DNA of 44,573 nucleotides from CAYGBW01 sp964348185 (GCA_964348185.1 CAYGBW010000100.1:1-44573); one strand, 5' to 3'. Positions 27,500 through 35,223 are shown, counted from the stretch's first letter. Numbers and translations are program-made. Notes: generated by a model not told the origin, from the letters alone.

Positions 27500-29473
27500 A
27501 TGACCCATAGGTCAAAGATCAAGACTGTGCTGGTTTGCATGATGGTGTTTGGGGCGGCTGGGCTGGCTCTTCTGGGATGTGGCACAAACGGTTCTTCAGG
27601 CGGGGGGCAGGCGGATCCTGACCGATTGGATGGAGGTCCCGTCTTGGCGGTGTTACCGGAAAGCGTAGTCTTTCAAGCTAATGCGAGGGGAGAGGCTCCT
27701 TCAGGCCAAGAGGTGGAAATCACCAACGAGACAGAAGACACTCTCACCTGGACCGTCAGCACCGACTCCCCCTGGCTTATGGCCGATCCAAGCTCGGGGG
27801 ATACGGGAACCGAAACCGACACGATCACCATTCGTGTCGACATCACAGGCCTCGACCCGGGAATCCACTTCGGAACGGTAACGGTCACGGCCCAGACAGT
27901 GGCAGAAAGTCCCAAGACCGTTTCGGTCACGTTGCGCCTTTGCGGCGGTCCGTGTGTCTTTGTGGATGCCCAGCGTGCAAGCCACGCCGTATCGTCCCTC
28001 CTCTTCGGAGACCAGATTGAGTGGTTGAAATCCGGTACCTGGATCTGGGACCGGCCCATAAGTGCTACCTGCCTCGACCCCAGACTAGACGGAGGTGCGC
28101 CTCGTTTCGAGCTCATGAGCGAGTTTACCCAACTCGGGCTAACCTTGCTTCGCTATCCAGGAGGAATCCCTTCGGATTTCTTTCACTGGGCTGAGGCGGT
28201 AGGACCTACAACACAGCGCAGGCCACAGATCGATCCGTGGGCATCAACCGCGCCACTTCTGGTCAGAGAGTGCCCTGTATTCGGACCCGATGAATTTGTA
28301 GAGGTTGCCATGGCGCTGGGTGCTGATATCATGATTACTGCCAATGCCGGCATGGGTAGAGCCCAGGAAGCGGCGGATTGGCTTTCTTACTATCAGGCCC
28401 AGGGGGTCAGCGTCGACTTGTGGGAAATCGGCAACGAAGTCTACATTCCCGGAAACCCTCCAGGAGACCCAAACGGCGAACCCTACGCCTTGGCCGCTGT
28501 TTACATGACCGCGGAAGAATATGCTCAGGCTTTTGATGCCTTTGCAGCGGCATTAAGGGCAGTGAATCCCCTGGTCAAGGTGGGCATGGTGGGCTTTGAG
28601 GACACCGAGGGTGTCTGGAACCCGGTAGTTCTGCAAAACGTCCGGGAACCTGTCGATTTTCTGGCGGTGCATATCGCATACGCGCCCGCCGCGTGCTACG
28701 ATAATACGCCTACCGACGAGGTATTTCGAGCCTTAATGGCCGCCCCGGTGCTGGTGCGCTGGAAATTGGATATGGTGGAGGGCCAGGTAGCGCAATACGC
28801 CACTGGAGAAAGCGCTGACCTTGAACTGGCGGTGACCGAACACGCCTCTCTCTTCCTCCTCTGCGGCGTCAACGATCTGGAACAGGTGGAGAGGAACAAG
28901 ACGCTGGGCTCGGCTCTGTTTTCCGCCCTAAGCTATAATCTATTCATCGCAGATCCAAAGATCACCATGGCGAACCACATGAACATGAGCCATCCGCTCT
29001 TCCAGGCCGCCATTACAACCAGCACCGTCGACGGGTACTCCAATCCGGTTCGCAGTGCGTTCTTCTATGTATTTCGGTTGTACGCCGAAACGGCCGACGG
29101 AATCTATGTCCCGGCTCATGTTTTCAACGCTCCAACGTTCGCAACCACCGGCTACGGCATCGTTCCACCCCTGAGCGGCGTTCCCACGTTGGATTCCATC
29201 GCGGTATTAGCCCCAGACTCCGAAAGACTGTGGGCGTTCGTGGTCAACCGTGATCTCACCCAGGACGTTGTGGCCCGTGTAGGGGTAGACGGGTTTGCTC
29301 CGCAGGGAATATCGTCGGTGACAGCAGAGGTGCTCAACGGCACGAGCTATTCAGCGGTGAATAGCCAAGCAGATCCAACCGCCGTGACATTGACCTCAAG
29401 ACCGCTAACGCCGTCCCGAGACTTTGACTTTCTATTCCCGGCCCATTCCCTGGTCCGCCTGACATTCCAGTAG
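27500..29473 (+). CDS. Lipoprotein with BACON-like domain and clan-A glycoside hydrolase domain
   Basis: Protein of 657 aa. The ATG at 27500 opens a lipoprotein signal (ALLGC). Residues about 50-135 form a beta-sandwich with ITNETEDTLTWTVSTDSPWL, like BACON/Ig-type domains of surface glycan-binding proteins. The rest is a (beta/alpha)8 hydrolase followed by a C-terminal beta domain. LWEIGNEVY places the acid/base Glu at residue 313, and ELAVTEHASLF places the nucleophile Glu at residue 447, the pattern of GH51/GH39/GH79-like retaining enzymes. It should act on polysaccharide or glycoconjugate outside the cytoplasm; arabinofuranosidase activity is a guess. A ribosome binding site (GGAG) is present. 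Confidence 0.85.
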   Translation: MTHRSKIKTVLVCMMVFGAAGLALLGCGTNGSSGGGQADPDRLDGGPVLAVLPESVVFQANARGEAPSGQEVEITNETEDTLTWTVSTDSPWLMADPSSGDTGTETDTITIRVDITGLDPGIHFGTVTVTAQTVAESPKTVSVTLRLCGGPCVFVDAQRASHAVSSLLFGDQIEWLKSGTWIWDRPISATCLDPRLDGGAPRFELMSEFTQLGLTLLRYPGGIPSDFFHWAEAVGPTTQRRPQIDPWASTAPLLVRECPVFGPDEFVEVAMALGADIMITANAGMGRAQEAADWLSYYQAQGVSVDLWEIGNEVYIPGNPPGDPNGEPYALAAVYMTAEEYAQAFDAFAAALRAVNPLVKVGMVGFEDTEGVWNPVVLQNVREPVDFLAVHIAYAPAACYDNTPTDEVFRALMAAPVLVRWKLDMVEGQVAQYATGESADLELAVTEHASLFLLCGVNDLEQVERNKTLGSALFSALSYNLFIADPKITMANHMNMSHPLFQAAITTSTVDGYSNPVRSAFFYVFRLYAETADGIYVPAHVFNAPTFATTGYGIVPPLSGVPTLDSIAVLAPDSERLWAFVVNRDLTQDVVARVGVDGFAPQGISSVTAEVLNGTSYSAVNSQADPTAVTLTSRPLTPSRDFDFLFPAHSLVRLTFQ

Positions 29474-29551
29474 TATTATCAATATATTGAACTGCCAATC
29501 TGTCTATGGACGCTCCCCTTGCCATCAAACTGTAAGAGCACGGAAAACTCG

Positions 29552-30298
29552 TTACGTGAATGCGAAGAGAGCGCTCTGGACAATTCGAGTTGAGTAGGCG
29601 CTCTGCTCCAGTGTCAAGTATAGGCCGTCAACGTGATCCGCTGCGGAACGGAAGTCTCTCGCATGTTCTTCTGACCAGAAGAACCGGGAATGGTGTCAAT
29701 AGGCATGAATGATGTTCGGTTCGGCAAATCCCTCCCAGTTTACGTGAGGTTCAAACACCAGGGGATCGGCGCCCACAGTGTTGACCCCATACCTCAGCTC
29801 GCTATCCACCGTGATATGAATCGCCTGAGAACAGTGTGCACATTCTGTTCTGATTTCCACCGACAATCGTTCATTCCGGAGTTGCCCTTGCACGAAGGGC
29901 GCTGCGATCGCATCTTCCGCTCAGGCTGCATTGAGCCGTTCACCCGTACTGAAGGCTAAATGGTGCGGGGTCTCGTCAACGGTCACAGGAAAAGCCCAGG
30001 ACACCGCTCCCTGCGCATTTCGAACCAGAAAAAAGAGACCTCTTTCTAACTCCTCCACGAGGACCCTTACCTGGGCAAGAGAAAGATTCAAGTGCCGGGA
30101 AATGGACGCTAGCCCCAATGGTTCTCCGGTGCGAGGTAGTTCTGTGACAACAAAGTTGCGAACGCGGTGATGGTCCTCTGACATGAAACTGAGTCTGGTT
30201 TGACGATGTGTTGGAACCTTGGACAAGCGAGTCTCCCATGTCTCACGAGGAATCGATGTAACTCGCCCTCCACGTCCCACAAGGACGGTCTCATTCAT
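29552..30298 (-). CDS. merB: MerB-like organomercurial lyase with two candidate selenocysteines (TGA at codons 126 and 201)
   Basis: One open frame from ATG 30298 (AGGAGGGG upstream) to TAA 29552-29554 encodes 248 aa if TGA at 29921-29923 and at 29696-29698 are read as an amino acid; conventional ORF calling breaks it in three. A winged-helix N-terminal part (residues about 40-95) and VSWAFPVTVDETPHHLAFS match alkylmercury lyase. The first TGA falls in LNAA-U-AEDAIAAP, aligned with YAWCALDTL of MerB, so U126 is at catalytic Cys96 and Asp129 at Asp99. ECAHC (Cys153) is near MerB Cys117. The second TGA falls in IIHAY-U-HHSRFFWSEEHA, aligned with FCCHVHFF, so U201 is at catalytic Cys159. Each TGA is followed by a hairpin. 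MerB cleaves C-Hg bonds; activity here is inferred. It lies 158 bp after a GT5 gene, with no mer operon. Confidence 0.82.
29665..29684 (-). promoter_or_regulatory. Candidate bacterial SECIS element 2
   Basis: In the mRNA, an 8-bp perfect stem (GUUCUUCU with AGAAGAAC) carries a GGUC tetraloop that begins 19 nt after the second TGA. The E. coli fdhF SECIS also presents a GGUCU-type apical loop. The ninth possible pair would close the loop to two bases, so 8 bp is the realistic stem. Confidence 0.72.
29884..29900 (-). promoter_or_regulatory. Candidate bacterial SECIS element 1
   Basis: In the mRNA, GCCCUU pairs perfectly with AAGGGC around the loop CGUGC, 20 nt after the first TGA. The loop begins 26 nt after the TGA, and G is the second loop base. 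This fits the known bacterial SECIS layout (hairpin just downstream in the coding sequence, G in the first two loop positions). Confidence 0.65.
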
Positions 30299-30456
30299 GG
30301 GCGTTTCTCCCCTCCTATTTGTCAATCGAGAATTGCCGCCGATTCGGTTTTGCCTGTCCGACCTCCCATAGGCTGCCAGGCAATTCAGCGAGAAGGCGGC
30401 TTGGTTGACGGAGAAATAGCCTGGTCGTCACTGAAAGATGTCCCTCGTCCCTGATG

Positions 30457-31947
30457 CTATCGGGAGTACATAGCGATGTATTCTGCCACCCGAGAGTCCC
30501 AATCGTTCTTTTGATTCAAACAATTCCGAATGAGGGTGTTCCGACGTTCTGGATTACCGAAGGCTTCGACAGCTCGCCTCACCGCCATTTCCAGCGCCCT
30601 TCCATCAAAAGCTTCAAAAACGAAACCATTGGGCGAGGGAAACGCTCCTGTCTCCACCTCTGACACCGTATCTGCGAGACCTCCTGTGGACCGAACAATC
30701 GGAATCGTTCCATACCGCTGACATTCCATTTGGACTAAACCGCAGGGTTCGTATGCCGAGGGCATGAACATGAAGTTTGCAATCGCATAGTGCCGCCAGG
30801 TTTGTTCTACTCGATCAACACCCGTAGGGTTGATGAGCAAACGGGACGCCTTCTCCTTTGCGAGTTTGGATAGGGCTTTCCAGATCTTCCGGAGTTCCCC
30901 GGTGGCGCCGGGTGTTCCCCACGTACATAGGATTAGCCTGCCGATTTCGAGAATCCCTTCGACCCACTGACCCAGGATGAGAACTCCCTTTTGGTTGTCC
31001 CAGCGTCCTCTAAACCCGAAGACCGGCTCGTGGGTCTCCTCCCAGTCCCAGGCCTCATAGAGTTTGGCCCGATGCTCGTCTTTCCAGCGGAGAATCTCCT
31101 CTGCCGAGTCAGTACCATCGTACTTTGCCCCGTCTATGATCCACCGGCCACTGTCTATACCACTAACGATTCCCCGCAGCTTGCCCTCTTTCCGGATTCG
31201 ACTCAGAACTCCAGCCAACCCAAACCCAAAGTCCTCACTGTCGCAGATCTCCTGTGCATATGTACGGCTGACGGTGTTCGCCTCATCGGTGGCGAGGAGG
31301 CCAGCCTTAAGGCAGTTTGCCTTTCCGTGAAACTCGAAGCTCTCGATACTAAACAGGCTCTGTGGCAAGCCGGCATAGGTTACGATGCCTGGGCTACCCA
31401 CTCCCTGATTGAGCAAGTTGTGGATGGTGAGAACGACCTTTACGGAGGCCACGTATTCCGGGGGCTTGGGGAGTTTTCTCAGTTCCCCTACATAAACCGG
31501 GATTAATGCGGTATGTGAGTCCTGGCAGTGAATGACCTCCGGGTCCCAGAAAGAAGCGTTCAGTAGGTCAACGATAGCCCTTGAGAATGCGATCCATGGC
31601 TCGTGGTTCGGCCAGGAGTAGACGTCCTTTGGAGATCGGGCGGTCAGGAAGTGTTTGTGCTCACCCAATAGAATCACGTGAATAGACTTACCCCTCGTCC
31701 CAGGACAGGGAATTCGTGTCTCGTATACCTCTGTGACCTCCGACGCTCCCACACCCAGTTCCACCGGCAGGCGGAGACCGATCGCCTTGACATCATCCCT
31801 GCTGCGCAGAAATCCGTATGCAGGTGCCGCAACCTTCACGTCGTGCCCATTCCTGGTCAAGGAAGCCGCTAGTCCCAAGACATATTCCGCGATTCCACCT
31901 ACAGGGGCAACCTCTGCCAGTTCCGGTGTTGCCATGAGAATCTTCAT
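30457..31947 (-). CDS. Glycogen/starch synthase-like GT5 glycosyltransferase
   Basis: Protein of 496 aa; ATG 31947 (GGAAGG upstream) begins at the family N-terminus, so the longer frame to 32025 is rejected. The GT-B fold is recognisable: APVGGIAEYVLGLAASL at the N-terminus, HCQDSHTALIPVY, TIHNLLNQG, ANTVSRTYAQEI, GFRGRWDNQKG (Arg and Lys that contact the sugar nucleotide phosphates) and MPSAYEPCGLVQMECQRYGT with the conserved Glu. In typical GlgA the N-terminal KxGG Lys contacts ADP-glucose; here it is replaced (PVGG), so donor use may differ. It should make an alpha-glucan or related polymer in the cytoplasm. No branching or debranching enzyme is nearby. Confidence 0.88.
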   Translation of the reverse strand: MKILMATPELAEVAPVGGIAEYVLGLAASLTRNGHDVKVAAPAYGFLRSRDDVKAIGLRLPVELGVGASEVTEVYETRIPCPGTRGKSIHVILLGEHKHFLTARSPKDVYSWPNHEPWIAFSRAIVDLLNASFWDPEVIHCQDSHTALIPVYVGELRKLPKPPEYVASVKVVLTIHNLLNQGVGSPGIVTYAGLPQSLFSIESFEFHGKANCLKAGLLATDEANTVSRTYAQEICDSEDFGFGLAGVLSRIRKEGKLRGIVSGIDSGRWIIDGAKYDGTDSAEEILRWKDEHRAKLYEAWDWEETHEPVFGFRGRWDNQKGVLILGQWVEGILEIGRLILCTWGTPGATGELRKIWKALSKLAKEKASRLLINPTGVDRVEQTWRHYAIANFMFMPSAYEPCGLVQMECQRYGTIPIVRSTGGLADTVSEVETGAFPSPNGFVFEAFDGRALEMAVRRAVEAFGNPERRNTLIRNCLNQKNDWDSRVAEYIAMYSR

Positions 31948-32025
31948 GCCTTCCACCCTTCCATTCTGGATGGTCCGGGGCTCACTGCACGCGCGACAGT
32001 AACCGGTTGTCACGTTCTGTGTCAA

Positions 32026-32293
32026 TGGCCATGACGGCGGATTGAGATGCGGTCGTCACCGTACCGCCTTTCTGGGCGTTTGTCAGAAGGCTGCGGAACT
32101 CAGTTGTAGTCAACAATCTGATATCACATTGAATTATTATGAGCAAGGAGAAATGACTCGATCAGATTTCATGTCTCTCATGATCAGGACGATTATTCAT
32201 TCTTGACTGACGAATTCGAATCATCATAGCTTATCGTATGATTTGTGTCCCACAGTCCGTGTTATGTTCATCCGATACAGGGAAGGACAAAAG
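32026..32293. other. Divergent intergenic region
   Basis: About 270 bp between the minus-strand GT5 gene and the plus-strand fragment at 32294. It has an imperfect AATCAT...ATGATT palindrome near 32219-32243. No clear promoter was found on either strand. Confidence 0.3.
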
Positions 32294-32545
32294 ATGAAGA
32301 GAATCGGCATGTTGTATCCCTCCTCGGGCGTAGCGGAATCTGAGGTACAAACCATGCTTCCTCAAGGGGTGTCCCTTCACGTGACAAGAATACCCATGAG
32401 CAGGCCCAGCTACGAGGTAGAACTCCATATGGCGGATTCTGTGGAGGAAGCGTCGAAATTACTGGCTGATGCTAAGGTGGATATAGTCGCTTTTAATTGC
32501 ACCCTGGCTAGCCTCATCGGAGGCAAGGGATATGATCAGAAATAA
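32294..32545 (+). pseudogene. Truncated Asp/Glu racemase / maleate isomerase-like gene
   Basis: Encodes 83 aa from ATG 32294 (GGAAGG upstream). The sequence MKRIGMLYPSSGVAESEVQT, then VDIVAFNCTLASLIGGKGYDQK matches the N-terminal half of maleate isomerase / arylmalonate decarboxylase-like racemases, including the first catalytic Cys (NCTLAS). It then ends at tandem TAA TAG, where relatives continue for about 130 residues carrying the second Cys. No continuation was seen in another frame. It is probably a decayed gene or a truncated remnant. The adjacent cyclase/FAH pair may have shared a pathway with it. Confidence 0.55.
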
Positions 32546-32758
32546 TAGAGCTTCAGAGACCCCTGGAAGGGTTTGGTCGCTTACTCAAGACGCCTCTAGG
32601 CTGACTGCAGCAAAGGGGACCCACAGGAAATGAGGATTCTCGTGGATTTCTCACCGCTTCAAAGAAAAAACACGCCCTTTGGCATCCTGGAGAAAGAGGG
32701 AGATAACCTTGAATTCCCACCAGCGTCCCGACGAGAAGTCGAATAACCGAGGGGGAAT

Positions 32759-33775
32759 TCATCGGTCTGCCGGTCGGACGACGCGGTTGCGGAGAACTCC
32801 CAGGTGCTCCACCTCAAGCTCGACCATGTCGCCCGGCTGGAGCCAGCGGTCCAGTTCCAAACCGCAGCCGTTTCCAACGGTGCCTGAGCCAATGAACTCA
32901 CCGGGGTGGAGGGTTTCGTCCTGGGAGACGTAGGCGATCATGTCTTCGAAGGTGAAATGCATATCACCGCTGTTTCCCCGTGACCACGGTTCGCCATTTA
33001 CCCGTGCGACCATCGTCAGGTTGTAAGGATCTGGCACTTCGTCGGGCGTGACCAGGTACGGTCCCATCGCATTGCCCGTGTCAAAGTCCTTGCCCTTGGC
33101 CGGTCCCAGTCGCCCCTGCATCTCACGAAGCTGGATGTCACGGGCGCTGAAATCGTTGAAGATAGTGTAGCCCGCAATATGACGGCGCGCATGCTCTTTG
33201 AGGATGTCTCGCCCGGGCCGGCCAATGAACGCGCCGAACTCCAGTTCGTAGTCCAGTTTGTTCGTGTACTTTGGCCAGTGCACTTCAGCCTCTGGGCCGA
33301 CCACACTAAAGGGATTGCTCTTGTAGTACACCGGCCGCTCGTACCACACCTTTGGTGCGCCGATGAGTGCACGGCCTCGGAGCCTCTCAGCCCACCCATC
33401 AAGAACGGCGAGGGGGGCGAATCGCCACTTGGCAACGGTGCGCGTTGCCTGTACGATGTGCTTTTCGAATGCCATGAAGTCCCGAATCGATCGGGGGCGG
33501 GGAACCGGTGCGAGCAACACGAGGCTGTCCATTGCATGGGCTGTGCCCGGTGGGAGTTGATTCATAACGAATTCAGCGACCCGTTCCGTTTGCTCAAACG
33601 CCTCCTCGCCCCCATCCAGCCAGCCCAAGATATCCGTCAGGTAGGGGGGCGCGGAGCCGGACATGACCGTAGCCCCTGCCTCGAGGTCGACAATGGTCTC
33701 CCCGTCGGCCATCACCGCACCCAGGCGCGGGGTGGCCTCCGGTTTAGACTTTGGCAGAAACGTGACCAGTTTCAT
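32759..33775 (-). CDS. Fumarylacetoacetate hydrolase (FAH) family protein
   Basis: Protein of 338 aa. The N-terminal SH3-like region is followed by the FAH catalytic domain: SIRDFMAFEKH, YYKSNPFSVVGPE, the metal-site segment KLDYELEFGAFIGRPGRDI, IFNDFSARDIQLREMQ, AKGKDFDTGNAMGPYLVT and the C-terminal PGEFIGSGTVGNGCGLEL. Members hydrolyse or decarboxylate beta-diketo or hydroxy-muconate-type acids in aromatic or amino-acid degradation. It is 8 bp downstream of the cyclase-family gene at 33784, so the two are co-transcribed and probably act in one ring- or amide-cleavage pathway. The exact substrate cannot be told. Confidence 0.92.
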   Translation of the reverse strand: MKLVTFLPKSKPEATPRLGAVMADGETIVDLEAGATVMSGSAPPYLTDILGWLDGGEEAFEQTERVAEFVMNQLPPGTAHAMDSLVLLAPVPRPRSIRDFMAFEKHIVQATRTVAKWRFAPLAVLDGWAERLRGRALIGAPKVWYERPVYYKSNPFSVVGPEAEVHWPKYTNKLDYELEFGAFIGRPGRDILKEHARRHIAGYTIFNDFSARDIQLREMQGRLGPAKGKDFDTGNAMGPYLVTPDEVPDPYNLTMVARVNGEPWSRGNSGDMHFTFEDMIAYVSQDETLHPGEFIGSGTVGNGCGLELDRWLQPGDMVELEVEHLGVLRNRVVRPADR

Positions 33776-33783
33776 CGCGCCCC

Positions 33784-34548
33784 TCAGTCTTCGAGGATTG
33801 CCACGACCCGGGCCGGACCGGCCGAGCCGCCTCGGACTTTGAGAGGAAAACAGCAGACCTTAAAGCCGAAGGGCGGCAGCTTATCGAGGTTGGTCAGCCG
33901 CTCAATGTGGCAGTATTCCCTATCCACACCGACAAAGTGGGCTTCCCAGAAAAGATCGCTCCGTCCCGTTTCTCTCGCCTCGCGAGCCAACGTTGGCAGG
34001 GCCACATCCCACCCCCACGAGTCGATGCCCGTAACCTTTACACCCTGGTCGAGAATCCATCGCGTGGCAGGTGCGCTCATCCCGGCACCCCGGGTGAAAT
34101 ATTCGGGTGTACCCAACATTCGGTCATTGCCCGTCTGGATCAGCACAATGTCCATGGGTTTGATCGTGTAGTTGATGTCCACCAGTGCCTTTTTGACGTC
34201 GTCCACGGCGATCCCTTCGCCATCTCTCTTGTGACGCATGTCCAGCACGAGGCCGTCGCTGTAGCACCACTCCAGTGGCACCTGATCGACTGTTCGGGCC
34301 CTTTTCCCTTCTGAGGTCGGCCCGTAGTGCCACGGCGCATCGAGGTGCGTGGTGCCATGGGTGGAAAGCCTGATCTCGTCGTGGGCCCAACCCAGGCCGG
34401 TGCGGAGATATTTCGGTCCGATGCGAAAGAGCACCCAGATCGCCAGGCGACCAAATCGGTGCCCTTGACGCTTCACTCGGCTGCGTGCCCACCACGGAGC
34501 CCAGGTCTTGTTATTGTCCAAGGTAACACTCAAGTCGATGATCCTCAT
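33784..34548 (-). CDS. Cyclase family protein (kynurenine formamidase-like)
   Basis: Protein of 254 aa with the metal-binding motif HGTTHLDAPWH (His64, His68, Asp70, His74) of the cyclase/kynurenine formamidase fold, followed by DVKKALVDINYTIKPMDIVLIQTG and VTGIDSWGWDVAL. Members are metal-dependent hydrolases of amide or lactone bonds. It lies directly upstream of the FAH gene in one operon, and a hairpin with a U-tract lies in its leader at 34785-34820. The substrate is unknown; formylkynurenine is only one possibility, since no other tryptophan-degradation gene is present. Confidence 0.9.
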   Translation of the reverse strand: MRIIDLSVTLDNNKTWAPWWARSRVKRQGHRFGRLAIWVLFRIGPKYLRTGLGWAHDEIRLSTHGTTHLDAPWHYGPTSEGKRARTVDQVPLEWCYSDGLVLDMRHKRDGEGIAVDDVKKALVDINYTIKPMDIVLIQTGNDRMLGTPEYFTRGAGMSAPATRWILDQGVKVTGIDSWGWDVALPTLAREARETGRSDLFWEAHFVGVDREYCHIERLTNLDKLPPFGFKVCCFPLKVRGGSAGPARVVAILED

Positions 34549-34783
34549 TGCGGTTCTTCTCTTTTTTCAACGGCAACCCAAATTGCCATCGTGCTAGGAG
34601 TTCAAGAGCCATTTTGTTTTTTCTGTCGTTCCTCGAATCTGACGGTCTTGAAGTCCCACAGCGAGTGCTGCCAGCCCTCTGCCTCGATCATGGCACCAAC
34701 GTGTTTCCAAAGTCAAGCCCTACGCACAAGGCTCTGGCCCAGCAAGCCTGGCCAGGGAAAAACCGCTCGCCCTATAGCCCTCT

Positions 34784-34820
34784 AAAAAAATGCCCCCGTC
34801 CCCCATTTCTCAGCGGGGGC
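34784..34820 (-). terminator. Terminator-like hairpin in the cyclase-gene leader
   Basis: On the minus strand, GCCCCCG pairs with CGGGGGC around a 15-nt loop and is followed by A and seven T residues: an intrinsic-terminator layout. It sits about 240 nt upstream of the cyclase start in the same direction, so it is either an attenuator of that operon or a terminator of antisense transcription. Confidence 0.5.
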
Positions 34821-34875
34821 GCTTGCGCCGCGTGTGATGTAGCGGGCCAGGTTTTCCATAGCCTGATCATCTTGA
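34821..34875 (-). mobile_element. Possible IS91-type transposase remnant
   Basis: A minus-strand translation reads QDDQAMENLARYITRGA, similar to the ENLARYI block of IS91/Y2-type transposases. Only about 18 residues remain and no ends are visible. Confidence 0.25.
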
Positions 34876-34900
34876 CAAATACATATTCTATATGTATAAT
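34872..34900 (+). promoter_or_regulatory. Consensus sigma-70 promoter with overlapping palindromic operators
   Basis: TTGACA (34872-34877), exactly 17 bp, then TATAAT (34895-34900): a perfect consensus. Alternating half-sites ATACATA, TATGTAT and ATACAT between about 34879 and 34907 form two overlapping inverted repeats across the -10. That suits tight autorepression by a ribbon-helix-helix protein encoded just downstream. Confidence 0.75.
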
Positions 34901-34914
34901 ATACATAATCGGTT

Positions 34915-35223
34915 GTGAGAGGCAAGATTAAGGTGATAGACCATGATCTCCAGAATATCAAGGACGGACAGACAAATGGGGGGGGTCCCAAAAATCGGGA
35001 GATCAAGAAGAACCATAAAGTCCGCATTACCATTCATCTGGACGGAGATATCGTTTATCATTTCAAGACCCGTGCGGCTGAGGCAGCAAAAGGATATCAA
35101 ACGCTTATCAACGATGCCCTTAGAGAATATACAGGTTTGGAGAGTCAACCCAAGGTGATCACAGATCTTGTAAAACGTGTGAAACGGCTCGAGGAGGAGC
35201 TGTTCAGAAGACCTTCTGCTTAG
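34915..35223 (+). CDS. brnA: BrnA-type antitoxin/RHH regulator, orphan
   Basis: Protein of 102 aa from GTG 34915; a second GTG at 34933 is possible. The C-terminal two thirds match BrnA antitoxins: KVRITIHLDGDIVYHFKTRA, then KGYQTLINDALREY, which forms the ribbon-helix-helix, plus a coiled tail. In BrnTA modules the toxin BrnT is normally encoded just upstream, but no BrnT frame exists here, and the consensus promoter directly precedes this gene with a leader of only about 8 nt. It is therefore an orphan antitoxin or a stand-alone repressor. It probably binds the palindromes over its own promoter. Confidence 0.8.
   Translation: MRGKIKVIDHDLQNIKDGQTNGGGPKNREIKKNHKVRITIHLDGDIVYHFKTRAAEAAKGYQTLINDALREYTGLESQPKVITDLVKRVKRLEEELFRRPSA

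Larger units (their letters stand above)
34549..34914. other. Intergenic region with hairpin, IS remnant and promoter
   Basis: It contains, from left to right, the minus-strand terminator-like hairpin (34784-34820), a short transposase-like fragment (34821-34875, minus) and the brnA-type promoter (34872-34900). No intact gene. Confidence 0.45.

Noticed and set aside
29552..30298. MerB-like region as a simple pseudogene with two stop mutations
   Set aside because: Frame and family similarity are intact throughout, both stops are TGA, both are at catalytic Cys codons, and each has a correctly spaced hairpin. Not strictly excluded without the sel genes.
29552..30298. TGA read as Trp or Gly by an alternative genetic code
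   Set aside because: Other genes in the window end with TGA at family-typical positions, for example the giant protein ending at 40055, and the affected residues align with Cys.
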